A stretch of DNA of 64,000 nt from Ophiura sarsii. Taxonomy: Eukaryota > Echinodermata > Ophiuroidea > Amphilepidida > Ophiuridae. Position numbers and translations under genes: made by a program. The stretch spans positions 19,688,043-19,752,042 of the forward strand of contig CM069447.1 of assembly GCA_035610835.1 (NCBI GenBank), in the 5' to 3' direction. The notes beneath the pieces are model-generated. The model worked only from the letters and a program-made list of their open reading frames with translations. It ran no database searches and was not told the DNA's origin. Shown piece after piece: positions 42,790 to 53,399 of the stretch. Within the stretch, counting starts at the first letter, position 1. Every line of letters begins with the position of its first letter.

Positions 42790-43665
42790 CATTATCCGGG
42801 GGTAGGCTTATGCGGATGATCTTATTACAAAGAGAAGCGTTGTCCTAATGTTGGCTCTTGACAAATTCATTTCTTTGAATGCTCTTTCAAAATATCTTTC
42901 GTAGTAATTTTTCCGGAGTACAGTTTGTTGCGGACGATTTTTATTACACATAGAGAAGCGTGGTCCCGATGTTGGCTCTTGACACAGGCATAATTCTGTT
43001 ATACCCTTCACACCAACATCGATAGTATGTGTCGTTCTTAAAAACCATGCACTATGAATACCTCTGTGAAGGAAATAACAGCATTACTCCTACATGTCCG
43101 GAGTACATTGTTGCTGATCATGCTGATGAGCTTATTACACATAACAGAGAAGTGTTGTCCCAATTTTGACAAATTAATTTGTTTTAACATCTTTCGTGGC
43201 AATGTATCCTTGTCGGGAGTACATCGTTGGTGATGATTTTTTTTACACAGAGAGGCGTTGTCCCAATTTTGGCTCTTGACAAATCAATTTGTCATAACAT
43301 CTCTCGTGGCAACGTATCCTTGTCGAGAGTACATTGTTGTGGATGATCTTATTACACAGAGAGGCGTTGTCCCAATTTTGGCTCTTGACAAATCAATTTG
43401 TCATAACATCTCTCTCGTGGCAACGTATCCTTGTCGAGAGTACATTGTTGTGGATGATCTTATTACACAGAGAGGAGTTGTCCCAGTTTGGATCTTGACA
43501 AATTAATAATAAGTCTTACACTTTTTCAAAACTTCATTCGTGGGAATTTGTCCTGAGTACAGTTTCTTTAGATGATCTTATTACACAGACAGAAGTGTTA
43601 TACCAATATGGCTCGACGTCGACTAATTCATTAGTCATACGCTCTTTCAAAATATATCTTTCGTG
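42790..43665 (+). repeat. Minisatellite, period about 108 bp
   Basis: Seven to eight diverged units: 'gatgatcttattacacagag', 'aggcgttgtcccaattttgg', 'ctcttgacaaatcaatttgt', 'cgtggcaacgtatccttgtc'. Two central units (about 43240-43460) are almost identical. One unit and a half is present inverted at 17045-17155. Confidence 0.85.
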
Positions 43666-44384
43666 GAAAATTGTTAAGTTTAGAGGTATGAGCATACTAT
43701 TTTAGATTTGTATTACCTGTTAAAAAGTCACCTTTTGAGAACTGTGCAATTATGATTTATATGCCAAATAAATACGCATGACTTGTATCGTACTTATTTA
43801 ACACTGCACGTAACGCTAGGCACTAGTTTTTAATTTGACTTAGAGTTCAAGGTCCATTATTCCGGACGTTATTTCATAGATATACCGTATGTACACGTAC
43901 CCGTTATGGCCAAACAAAGGTGTTTTTAAAATAAGATAATGTCAATGTGACGTAGTCGACTATAATTTTCCCTCTTTCAATCGTTTTCATTTAAACAGTA
44001 CATTCACGATTTCTATTTCTGAAACATGGAACCATAGAAGAAATTCTCTCTGATGAAACCAACTGAACTCAACCAAACTCCACTGTTTACACACACAAAA
44101 AGATATACTTGAATTCGATACAGGTTAATTTATAGAAATACCGTAACTAGTTCTGGAATCATCCTCGCCTATTAAGAAATAAATGGATAATTTCCGAGAC
44201 TTTTTCAATATAATATTCACCTGCAGCTGACCAGAATAACAGGTAATTTCAGCTTTAAAATCGTATATCTAGCACAATTTCCAAGGTTATTGTGTTTTAT
44301 GTGAAAAAATGATTAAAAACGAAGTATACCGTTGAGTATTGTGTGTGTTTCGTCACTTGCTCAACCATATGGCACCCAGTTACA
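43666..44384. other. Noncoding unit C sequence
   Basis: Inverted relative of 14010-15060. No gene. Confidence 0.5.
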
Positions 44385-44690
44385 TCGCTTCAACGCTCAC
44401 CATCTATCACCCTGCTCGACCTAACCTGCGTTCAGCATCAGTCTAACTGTTCATAAAACCACCAAGCTCCTACAGTCTGCTGAACGTAGGACATTTTATT
44501 ACACTGCCCCCTCCATCTGGAATGACCTCCCAATTCACATTAGAGAATCTCCATCTGTAGCCATTTTTAAAAAAGCTCTTAAAACAAACAAAAAATTAGT
44601 TTTGTTTTGTTGAGTATGCTTATTTTTGTTTTGTCATGAAGCGCTACGATCTCGATGTAGCAGCGCTATATAAATACCATTCATACACTC
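44385..44690 (+). pseudogene. LINE 3' fragment (CR1/L2-like)
   Basis: Reads YHPARPNLRSAS, then after a stop/frameshift near 44440 reads SAERRTFYYTAPSIWNDLPI followed by FKKALKT. This is the C-terminal tail found in many non-LTR reverse transcriptases. The 3'UTR ends in 'gcgctatataaatac', like the LINE at 31160-31857 but from another family. Confidence 0.7.
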
Positions 44691-44948
44691 TATGTAGTGT
44701 TGAACCAATCAGGAAGCAGGAATTACAAATACGCGGAGTGCATTGAAAGTGTCCACTGCACTCCGCGTGTGCGCCGTTCAAATCACGCAGTGCGCGTTTT
44801 GTTTTGATTCGTTGTTCAAGATTCGCGGGTTCGCCGATTTTCACTGCGGGTGTTAGCAAACTTGTTAAAGTGTTTTTAGTCATTTTACATAGATCAAAAT
44901 TATGCTTAAATTGTGAATTTTTATTTGTATAGTGTCGTGTATGAATTA
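44691..44948. other. Unassigned CpG-rich patch
   Basis: 'cgcggagtgca' (44733) and 'tgcactccgcgtg' (44756) form a small hairpin. No gene. Confidence 0.3.
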
Positions 44949-45132
44949 GGTCAATGCATGCGTATGTTTTGTTTCTCGAAAAATTAGAAAATCAATGCAC
45001 TTGCGCAAATGTTGATATGCTCACAATAGGACTCCCCCTTCGGGGTCGTGCCATTATTCACACATCAACATCAGCGCGCGTGCATTGATTTGTCTAATTT
45101 CTCTCGAAACAACACATACGCATTTATTGACC
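44949..45132 (+). mobile_element. Foldback MITE
   Basis: Left arm ggtcaatgcatgcgtatgtt plus 'ttagaaaatcaatgca' and right arm 'tgcattgatttgtctaattt' plus 'catacgcatttattgacc' are about 70-bp imperfect inverted repeats. A (ATGT)n run follows at 45140-45165. Confidence 0.75.
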
Positions 45133-45239
45133 TATAAATAATGTATGTATGTATGTATGTATTGCTATGTAATGGCTACCTGTCCCTTTCTATTTTGTGA
45201 TACTGTTCATAACAACAAATATTTTGCTAATTTTGTTAC

Positions 45240-45383
45240 CAAATTTGATTTGGGTAAATATGACTTAGAGTAGTACCAGGAACCCTTCAGATTGATTTTA
45301 GAACGATTTGAAAACGTACCCTGTAAACGTTGTATATTCTTTAAATATGAAATATGACTCGAGTCGAGTAATTGTATAGTGCT
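45240..45383 (+). repeat. Unit C copy of the CARD-NHL upstream flank
   Basis: 'cagattgattttagaacga' and 'aaaacgtaccctgtaaac' match the reverse complement of 10960-11095. It is separated from the gene at 47723 by about 2.3 kb of AACGTT-rich insertion. Confidence 0.75.
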
Positions 45384-46016
45384 TTACAGCAAACACAGAA
45401 CGTTTCCGCAACGTTGTACCTAGGTTGCAGTTAGGTTACGTAATTTAAAACGTTTTAACAACGTTTTTATAACGTTACGGTTTGGTTGTGATATGGTTGT
45501 TTTAAGTTGGTCCGTTGAAACGTGGGTAAAACGTTCTCTGAACGTTACAGGTATGTTCTAGTTTGGTTGCACTTAGGTTGTGGACAGGTTGTCATTAAAA
45601 CGTTTTTACAACGTTATTATAACGTTGCGGTTTGTTTGTTTTAAGTTGGTCCTTGGAAACGTGATTAAAACGTTCTCTGGACGTTGCATGTTGATCATCG
45701 GAAACGTTTACATAATGTTTTAACAACGTTGTAACACTTAAATAGTTGGTTGTTTTAGTTTGGTCCTTTACACGTGAAAAAGACGTTCCCTGAACGTTGT
45801 AGTTTAAGTTCTAGTTTGGTTGCACTAAGGTTCTGGTTAGGTTGTCATTAAAAACGTTCTTACAACGTTAATATAACGTTGCGGGTTGTTTGTGGGTGCC
45901 AAATCACACCAAACCGCAACGTTATAATAACGTTGTACAAACGTTTTAATGACAACCTAACCACAACCTAAGTGCAACCAAACTAGAACTTAACTACAAC
46001 GTTCAGCGAACGTTCC
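45384..46016 (+). mobile_element. AACGTT-rich inverted-repeat element
   Basis: Dense AACGTT/ACGTT hexamers with phrases 'ctagtttggttgcacttagg' and 'aggttgtcattaaaacg', and an inverted set at 45905-46015 ('cctaagtgcaaccaaactag'). The whole block can fold back. Noncoding. Superfamily unknown. Confidence 0.65.
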
Positions 46017-46849
46017 CCCCATTTTGCTTCCTCATGTTTGCTGAAGCATATCTCCCGTTCTAAATAATCAATTGGAACGCAATAAAATGCAAATGAAAGC
46101 TTATTTACTCAGCTTTCATAATACATCAAGATTAGACCCGTGTGTTCCTGTCCTTTTAATCTATCTTATGTGTCCGGAGTGTTAACATTTTTTTGGGTCA
46201 CCCTGTACAAATGAAATTGATTATAAATCAATTTATTTCTTTTTATTTCTTTATTTATATTTTTTTAATTTATTTATTTAGGCCTATTAATTTTATTATC
46301 AGACGATTTTCACTTTCGCGCGCTTAATTTTTCGCCGTAAACATGTAACTGTTTTACATCATTTTTTTTAATCACTCACATCTGGCTTCATCACAACGTT
46401 CATATAACGTTTACACAACCAAATTATGTTACCTGGGCTGCAATCGCTAATTTGCATATTTTACCTGGACTTACATGAGTCGAGTAAATTGTGGAAATAG
46501 CTCATTAGCATAATTTCAATGGTACAAAAATTAGCACCGGTGCTCGTTTGTAACCTTTAAATTATGGTAATGAGCTAATTTGCACCTTTTATTTATTTAA
46601 ACCTATTTTAAATTTTTTTAAGTCGATACATACATTTAACAGCTTTTAACACCATAGAAAGTATTTTGATATGTATACGTAAGTTCTCATATGTATGGCT
46701 AAAGGCAAGTCATTGTTCACTAATGCCATGTACATGTACATTGTGCAAGAACATACACATGAAAAGGTCAATGCCCCTGCAGCCCCCCCCCCCCCCCCCC
46801 TCTATAATACCACTACCGTTCCCTGGTTGCCATGGTGTATATAACCGAA
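46017..46849. other. Interior of the AACGTT-rich insertion, unassigned
   Basis: 46390-46437 ends in 'aaattatgttacctggg', which resembles, in the same sense, the right end of the insertion at 47615-47635 ('aatatggttagctggg'). A C-run lies at about 46783-46800. Confidence 0.4.
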
Positions 46850-47632
46850 TTTGATGAAAGTTTTTGAAACGTTGTGAAAACGTTCAAGACTAACGTTCAT
46901 ACAACATAAAAATGTGTCGACAAATAAACGTTCTTCTAACGTTGGATCGCAACGTTCCATGAACGAAAGTGAAACGTTGTCACGACGTTCCGATAACGTA
47001 ATATAAAAACGTCATTTGGACGTAATGGTATAACTAACAGAATTTCAAGAAAGTTTTTAAAACGTTTGGGACGTTGTGAAAACGTTCATGACAAACGTTC
47101 AAACAACGTAAACATGTGTCGACAAATAAACGTTCTTCTAACGTTGGATCGCAACGTTCCATGAACGTTGTCACGACGTTCCGATAACGTAATAAAGACA
47201 GTATAAAAACGTCATTTGGACGTAATGGTATAACTAACAGAATTTCAAGAAAGTTTTTTAAACGTTTGGGACGTTGTGATAACGTTGTGAAAACGTTCAT
47301 GACTAACGTTCATACAACGTAAAAATGTGTCGACAAATAAACGTTCTTCTAACGTTGGATCGCAATGGAACGTTGTCACGACGTACCGATAACGTAATAA
47401 AGACAGTATAAACACGTCATTTGGACGTAATGGTATAACTAACAGAATTTCAAGAAAGTTTTTTAAACGTTTGGGACGTTGTGATAACGTTGTGAAAACG
47501 TTCATGACTAACGTTCATACAACGTAAAAATGTGTCGACAAATAAACGTTCTCCTAACGTTGGATCGCAACGTTCCAAGAACGAAAGTGAAACATTGTCA
47601 CGACGTTCCAACAACGTAATATGGTTAGCTGG
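46850..47632 (+). repeat. Tandem array of roughly 200-bp AACGTT-rich units
   Basis: Four units starting near 46858, 47049, 47248 and 47453, each with 'tttcaagaaagtttttaaaa', 'atgtgtcgacaaataaacgt', 'ctaacgttggatcgcaacgt' and 'cacgacgttccgataacgta'. The open frames across it are repeat by-products. Confidence 0.9.
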
Positions 47633-47722
47633 GAAATTTACAGTTCGTGAAGGTCACTCTTCAGAAACAAAATGGACACTGGTTAGCATTTTATTATATT
47701 CTTTTATATTTTCCCATCAGAT
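47633..47722 (+). promoter_or_regulatory. Splice-acceptor-like upstream tract of paralogue 3
   Basis: 'ggtcactcttcagaaacaaa' and 'ctggttagcattttattata' match the upstream tracts of the other paralogues, ending in ttatattttcccatcag then atATGGATG. The hairpin seen in the other two is only partly kept, because the AACGTT insertion ends within it. Confidence 0.55.
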
Positions 47723-49114
47723 ATGGATGAAAGAGAGAAAGTAGGAGTAATCCTGAACAGAATGAACCCTGTACTTCGCAAATACTTGAATCTTGATGAA
47801 GAATTCTATCAGGAACTCAAGGCAACAGTTCCGGAAGTTATTTCAAATGACGAACATCAAGAAATTCAAGCTATTTCAGTTACAAGTAAGAGGATAGACC
47901 GGTTGGCAGATCTGATGAAAAGGAAGAGCATGAACGTTTTCCTGAAATTTATGAGAGTTCTTCGAGAGAAAGATTATGATCTTTACAAGAACGTCGAAGC
48001 TTTTCAGAATGATGATCGTACTGGCGAGAAATACAGCCGCGCCGAGAATGATGTATTGTCGGTAGCGACCACACATGATACTAAAAATCTCGAAAATGGG
48101 GCTGCGGCTGCTAGTCCGTTGGGATGGGTCCCGTTGGGATATGCTGAAGAGAGAGCATTCAGCAACACGAATGTAAACAGACCGCTGACAAATTCACCCA
48201 GAGGATGGAGGCAGACAGGACAATTCAGCACTGACACTACGGTTTCTGGTACAGATACAAATGGATTCTATCCGTTAGCAATATCAATCCGCCCCGATGG
48301 GAATTTAGTAGTATTAGGGGTTTCAAGGAGGCGATTGTCACATGAAAGGATTGTTAAAGTATTCTCAAGGGACGGACTTCCTGAGAACAAAGTTAGTATT
48401 GATAAGTACGGATTTTACGGTTCCATCGTCCTTCTAGTGGACGGGGTAACAGAATTAATAGATTATCATCGGGTCTTGGCTATTACTCCAGACAATGGAT
48501 ACCTTTTCTCTTTTTTAAATCAGATTGTATCGGTCGACACCCAAGGCAGATGCAATAGCATTATTAGCACTTACGGTATCAAACAAGAAGAAGAATGGGT
48601 TCTGGGGCCTGGCTCCTCACATGGATTTAGAACTCCTAATACACTAGCGGTAGACTCACAAGGATTGATAATTGCAGGGTTGAGGTCTAACACCATTGCT
48701 ATCTATAACGAAGATGGTTGTCGCAGATTTAAATTTAAAACTTCGGCTGAACCACGCAGTCTTGATGTCACTTCCAAAGGAGAAATCGCGGTTACATTGA
48801 ATGACAAGAGCCTACAGGTGATTGATTACTCTGGCAACAATGTACGAGTAGCAAAGCGCCCTCAGGATGTTTATCGATGGGCTCCGGATACTGTTTGCTG
48901 CAGCAAGCAAAATGAAATCTTCGTTGTGAATAGGGGTGATAATTCTGTATACCGGTATACAGCAGACGGGGAGCGGTGCCTTGGATGCATCATCCCAGGT
49001 CTGGACCACCCACGGGATATCGCTGTAACTGAGGATGGGCAGCAACTGTATGTAGTAGAATGTTGCCGCAAATCCAGTGTAAAATCCCTGGTGAAGATAT
49101 TCCAACGACAATGA
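47723..49114 (+). CDS. CARD-NHL protein, paralogue 3 (463 aa, B-box deleted)
   Basis: Residues 1-95 are the same CARD-like domain (EKVGVILNRMNPVLRKYLNL; RLADLMKRKSMNVFLKFMRV). It follows paralogue 1 to residue 121 (AENDVLSVATTHDTK) and then jumps to the linker (NLENGAAAASPLG), missing the roughly 66 residues that hold the B-box in paralogue 1. The linker has a small internal repeat (PLGWVPLGYAEE). The NHL-type propeller spans about 165-463 (TPNTLAVDSQGLIIAGLRSN; PRSLDVTSKGEIAVTLNDKS; HPRDIAVTEDGQQLYVVE). It ends FQRQ, probably the ancestral C-terminus. The frame is intact and a poly(A) signal lies 65 bp beyond the stop, so it is probably functional. Role as for the other paralogues is inference. 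Confidence 0.88.
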   Translation: MDEREKVGVILNRMNPVLRKYLNLDEEFYQELKATVPEVISNDEHQEIQAISVTSKRIDRLADLMKRKSMNVFLKFMRVLREKDYDLYKNVEAFQNDDRTGEKYSRAENDVLSVATTHDTKNLENGAAAASPLGWVPLGYAEERAFSNTNVNRPLTNSPRGWRQTGQFSTDTTVSGTDTNGFYPLAISIRPDGNLVVLGVSRRRLSHERIVKVFSRDGLPENKVSIDKYGFYGSIVLLVDGVTELIDYHRVLAITPDNGYLFSFLNQIVSVDTQGRCNSIISTYGIKQEEEWVLGPGSSHGFRTPNTLAVDSQGLIIAGLRSNTIAIYNEDGCRRFKFKTSAEPRSLDVTSKGEIAVTLNDKSLQVIDYSGNNVRVAKRPQDVYRWAPDTVCCSKQNEIFVVNRGDNSVYRYTADGERCLGCIIPGLDHPRDIAVTEDGQQLYVVECCRKSSVKSLVKIFQRQ

Positions 49115-49178
49115 CTTGCATGATAGGTGGTCCGGGTGTGATATTATTTACCGTAAACAACATTTGATACCTTGACGG

Positions 49179-49184
49179 AATAAA
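49179..49184 (+). terminator. Candidate poly(A) signal of paralogue 3
   Basis: AATAAA in 'ttgacggaataaagcg', 65 bp after the stop codon. Cleavage site not determined. Confidence 0.45.
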
Positions 49185-49245
49185 GCGTATAGTATACACA
49201 GGAAAGGTGAGAGTCTTCGGATAGAGTATATGATGAGACTGATTG

Positions 49246-49517
49246 GCAGGCCCGTAACCAAACCAAAAAAAAGGGGGGGGGGCGAGGCCCAACTGTTACA
49301 ATGTACCTGTTTTTGTTGTACCAATGTAGGCCTACATTTATTGTGTCCTTTTGGGTAGGCCTACTAATGTACCTTTTTGGGGAAAAAACCCTCCCTAACC
49401 ACGTTTTTTATTAAAACGCCCCCCTTCCCATTAGCCTTTTTACGGACCGGTCCCCCTTACCCATTGTGTAAAGCCTTTTAAGGGCCGGTTTGGAAAAATC
49501 CTGGTTACGGGCTTGCG
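49246..49517 (+). mobile_element. MITE with 'gcccgtaacca' ends
   Basis: caggcccgtaaccaaacc at left and 'ctggttacgggcttg' at right are inverted. G-run at about 49271-49281. Noncoding. Confidence 0.65.
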
Positions 49518-49775
49518 TATTAAACACATGTACAGTATAATGTATGGCCAAATGTTGTTTACGGTTAATAAATCCGCATACCGGGCATTCTATATAGGAG
49601 ACTCCTATAACTCCTACAATAAATAAACAGGTTTCTTCTTATAGCGCCATCTGTGCTGCAGCTATGTGCCCACAACAACAATTGCATATCTGAATATTAT
49701 GAGAAGATCTCGAGTCCATAAGAGCTTTATTTTAAGAAAAGAAAAAGAAGAAAAAATTATTCTTCACGATCTTTA
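49518..49775. other. Noncoding unit C edge
   Basis: 49640-49740 ('gcgccatctgtg', 'attatgagaagatctcgagt') is the reverse complement of 8070-8165; the duplication appears to end here. Confidence 0.55.
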
Positions 49776-51671
49776 CCTTGATTTTTTTCAAAAATCGAGG
49801 TATTCTATCTGTCGTGTTTCTTTCTTACCTTGATTTTTTCCAAAAATCGAGGTTCTGTATCTCTGCCGTTTCTTTCTTCTTACCTTGATTTTTTCCAAAA
49901 ATCGAGGTTCTGTATCTCTGCCGTTTCTTTCCTCTTCTTCCTCTTCTTCCTCCTCTTCTTTCTTTCTTTCCTCAAACCCACCTACAAAATGCATCTCCTC
50001 CTACATCTTACATGCTACAATCACCAGACTTGGTCAGTAGAACCCCCCACCAAACCTTCATATAGGGTGTTCACCGTTTGGGGTCAAAGGTCACACAGGG
50101 GTCACACGGGGTCAAAATGTGATAATTTAGTGATATGACCTAGGATCGTCAAAATCGGTCCACATATTCCTAATGACCGTACGCATATATAATAGTTCGG
50201 TTTTTAAAATTAAAAATCATTTGGGGTCACTAGGGGTCAAGATGTAAAATTTTAATTCGATCACTTAAAATGCATCTTGTCTCAGAGGAAATGACTCATG
50301 ACCTTCACAATTAGTCAAAAGATTCCTTGGGGCCATGTTCATATAGGGTGTTCAGCGATTAAAAGTGACATGTAATACGGGGTCACTAGGGGTCATTGAA
50401 CTTTACAGGGGTAAAAGTTAAGACATGCTCCGATTTGGATCGGGTTTGTTGCATCTTGTTTTTGGATTGATGAGTCAAGAAAATCAGTCAATCATATTGA
50501 CCAGGTCAAAGGTCAAAAAGGGGTCACTAGGGGTCAAAATGTAAATTTTCAATTCGGTCACTTAAAATGCATCTTGTCTCAGAGGAAATGACTCATGACC
50601 TTCAAAATTGGTCAAAAGAATCCTTGGGCCATGCACATATAGGGTGTTCAGCGATTAAAAGTGACATGTCATACGGGGTCACTAGGGGTCATTGAACTTT
50701 ACAGAGGTAAAAGTTAAGACATGCTCCGATTTGGACCGGGTTTGTTGCATCTTGTTTGGATTGATGAGTCAAGAAAATAAGTCAATCATATTGACCAGGT
50801 CAAATGTTTACATGCTACAGTTTACATGCTATAATCACCAGACTTGGTCAGTAGAACTCCCCACTTAACCTTCATATAGGGTGTTCACAGTTTGGGGTTA
50901 AAGGTCACACAGGGGTCATACGGGGTCAAAAAGTGATTTTCACTTAAAACGCTCTTTCAATTTAGTTAAATGAACTAGGATCGTCAGAATCGGTCAACAT
51001 ATTCCTTATGATCGTACGCATATATAGTAGGTCGGTTTTAAAATGAAAAATTATTTGGGGTCACTAGGGGTCAAAATGTTAATTTTCAATTCGATCACTT
51101 AAAATGCATCTTGGTCTCAAAGGAAATGACTTATGACCTTCATAATTGGTCAAAAGATTCCTTGGGTCGATGCACATATAGGGTGGTCAGCGATTAAAAG
51201 TGACATATCATACGGGGTCACTAGGGGTCATTGAACTTTACTGGGGTAAAAATTAAGACATGCGTTTTGGACCGGGTTTATTGCATCTTATTTAGATTGA
51301 TAAGCCCAGAAAATAAGTCAATCATAATAACCAGGTCAAAGGTCAAGAAGAGGTCACTAGGGATCATTTTCTCATAAAAAAATCAAGGTAGCCTGGTCTT
51401 AGACCAGAGCAAGATCTAGTTCTTCTTCTTCTTCTTCTTCTTTCTTTCCTCAAACCCATCTAAAAAATGCATCTCCTCCTACAGTTTACATGCTACAATC
51501 ACCAGACTTGGTCAGTAGGACCCCCCCACCAGACCTTCATATAGGGTGTTCACGGTTTGGGGTCAAAGGTCCAACAGGGGTCACGAGGGGTCAAAAGGTG
51601 ATTTTCACTTAAAACGCATTTCCAATTTAGTGAAACGACCTAGGATCATCAAAATTGGTCCACATATTCCT
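49776..51671 (+). repeat. Repeat block: 55-bp array and 'ggggtcactaggggtca' units
   Basis: 49776-49930 holds three roughly 55-bp units ('taccttgattttttccaaaa', 'atcgaggttctgtatctctg'), followed by a cttctt tract. 50000-51671 holds three diverged long units (starting about 50005, 50815, 51475) that share 'caatcaccagacttggtcag', 'atatagggtgttca' and many 'ggggtcactaggggtca' words. 'taccttgatttttt' (49776) and 'aaaaaatcaaggta' (51375) are inverted and may mark element ends. No coding content. Confidence 0.7.
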
Positions 51672-51679
51672 TATGGTGA

Positions 51680-53390
51680 ACACAATACAGTTATCTTACA
51701 TATGGTCGACTGCAACAAATCAAAGGAGCATCCGATAGATCTTTCTTTGGCAACGTTTCTATTCTAGCAGAAGGAGATTTTCATCAGTTACCACCAATAT
51801 TGCCACCAACCCCATTGTGCTTTCCACACAAACAAGTCCTTAAAGATATATGGAACCCACATTTCCAGATAGTCAAACTAACTGAAATAATGCGCCAAAG
51901 AGATGATGCTATTTTTGCAAATATGCTCAATCGCCTGCGTATGACAAAACGAACAGAGCCGCTGGAACAAGCTGATGAAGAGTTACTGAAATCTAGGAGA
52001 GTCCAAGAAAATGTACTGTCACCCCCGCCAGATGCTTTACACCTTTTCTATATGCACATAGACGTTGACAACCACAATAAGATAAAGTTGCAATCGCTAG
52101 ATACATCAAAGAACAACATTAAAGCTGTGGATGTTGATCAGATTGGTGGACGAGTTATCAAAAGGAATGAAACACCGCACAAGACAACAAGAAAAGATGA
52201 CACAGCACTCGTTCCTTACTTGACATTAGCAGTAGGTGCTAGAAGCATGCTTATTGTTAATATTGATGTTACTGATGGACTTTGCAATGGTGTATCTGGT
52301 ATAATCAAGGGAATAGAATTTGGAAACTCTCAAAATATGCCCAAAGTTGTGTATGTGCAATTTGACAGTCCACGTGTTGGCCAAAAAGCAAGAACATCTC
52401 AAAGTATACCACCACAATATGCAAATTGTGTTCCAATAATTCCAAAGATTGACAACTTTCAGTTAAAGGGAAAATCATTTACCACCGCAAGGGAACAAAT
52501 CCCATTGAAGCTAGCATGGGCTGTAACAATTCATAAAGTATAGGGTCAGACAACTGAACAAGCCGTAATCTCAATGAAAGGTCTGAAGACTGCCATGGCG
52601 TATGTAGCTTTAAGTCGTGTCACGCATCTAGATGGAATGTATTTACTAGATTATGACCCACGAGCAATCTTTTGCAACGAGAATGTCGATGATGAAGTGG
52701 CCAAAATGCCAACGGCTGATCTTTCTCGAGCCAATCCTTTGCTAAGCATCGATAATAATCAACATTTCATAATTGCTCATCACAACATTCAAAGCCTTCA
52801 CGCACACATTGACGATTTGAAGAAAAACGTTCAACTCCAAAGGGCACACGTGATTTGTTTGTCAGAAACATGGCTCACAAAAAGTAGTCAATCTGATAAC
52901 CTAACAATAGATGGCTATCGACTTGAAATGCTTAATACCGGTAAAGGTAGAGGTGTAGCGATTTATGTCCAGAACGATATCGATTATACACTGCAACCGC
53001 TGTTATGCGAAGAATGTGATGCTCTTGCAATTGAGACATATGGTGCGTCGAATCTACTAGTTGTTGCAGTGTACAAGCCAGTAGCAACTTCGAAAGCTGC
53101 ATTTTGTAGGGAAATGAGTAACATCACTGCTCAAACAGAACTTTTGGATACTCAATACACCGTGTTTACAGGAGACTTTAATCACAACCTACTGAAAGAC
53201 GCCGTACTTCCCCCACTTCGAAAATATCACCAACTAATCACAGAACCTACAACTACAAGTGGTACACATGACTCCTTGATCACATTTATATCATACCTCG
53301 ACCGCCTCCCTCTCGATACCAAGCAGCAGTGTTGACGTCATATTATAGCTATCATGAACCAGTATTTATTGCAATCAAATATAACTAATG
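51680..53390 (+). pseudogene. Helentron-type Helitron: PIF1-like helicase C-terminus fused to an EEP endonuclease, disrupted
   Basis: 5'-truncated: the frame starts inside a PIF1-like helicase (FFGNVSILAEGDFHQLPP, then LTEIMRQRDDAIFANMLNRL, then ARSMLIVNIDVTDGLCNG) and runs into the last helicase motif. There a TAG (52541-52543) replaces the expected glutamine codon CAG of HKVQGQT (HKV-stop-GQT). The same frame continues through YVALSRVTHLDGMYLLDYDP into an endonuclease/exonuclease/phosphatase domain (IIAHHNIQSL, ICLSETWLTKS, GRGVAIYV, VFTGDFNHN). A frameshift near 53325 separates it from the final YYSYHEPVFIAI. Helentrons are known to carry such a C-terminal endonuclease. The Rep nickase part is absent. 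This copy cannot make full protein; other copies could act in trans. Confidence 0.9.
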
Positions 53391-53399
53391 GTGACACTA

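Larger units (their letters stand above)
42600..49740 (-). repeat. Segmental duplication unit C (inverted, interrupted copy of about 8070-17800)
   Basis: In reverse order and orientation it matches unit A and beyond: 42720-42920 vs 17050-17800, 43700-43840 vs 14920-15060, 43880-44370 vs 14010-14480, 45240-45370 vs 10960-11095, the gene 47723-49114 vs 9280-10845, and 49640-49740 vs 8070-8165. Gaps between matches are filled by elements private to one copy. Confidence 0.75.

Noticed and set aside
47034..47505. Two near-identical minus-strand frames (88 and 86 codons)
   Set aside because: They are the same frame through two units of the AACGTT-rich tandem array; no domain and no start context.
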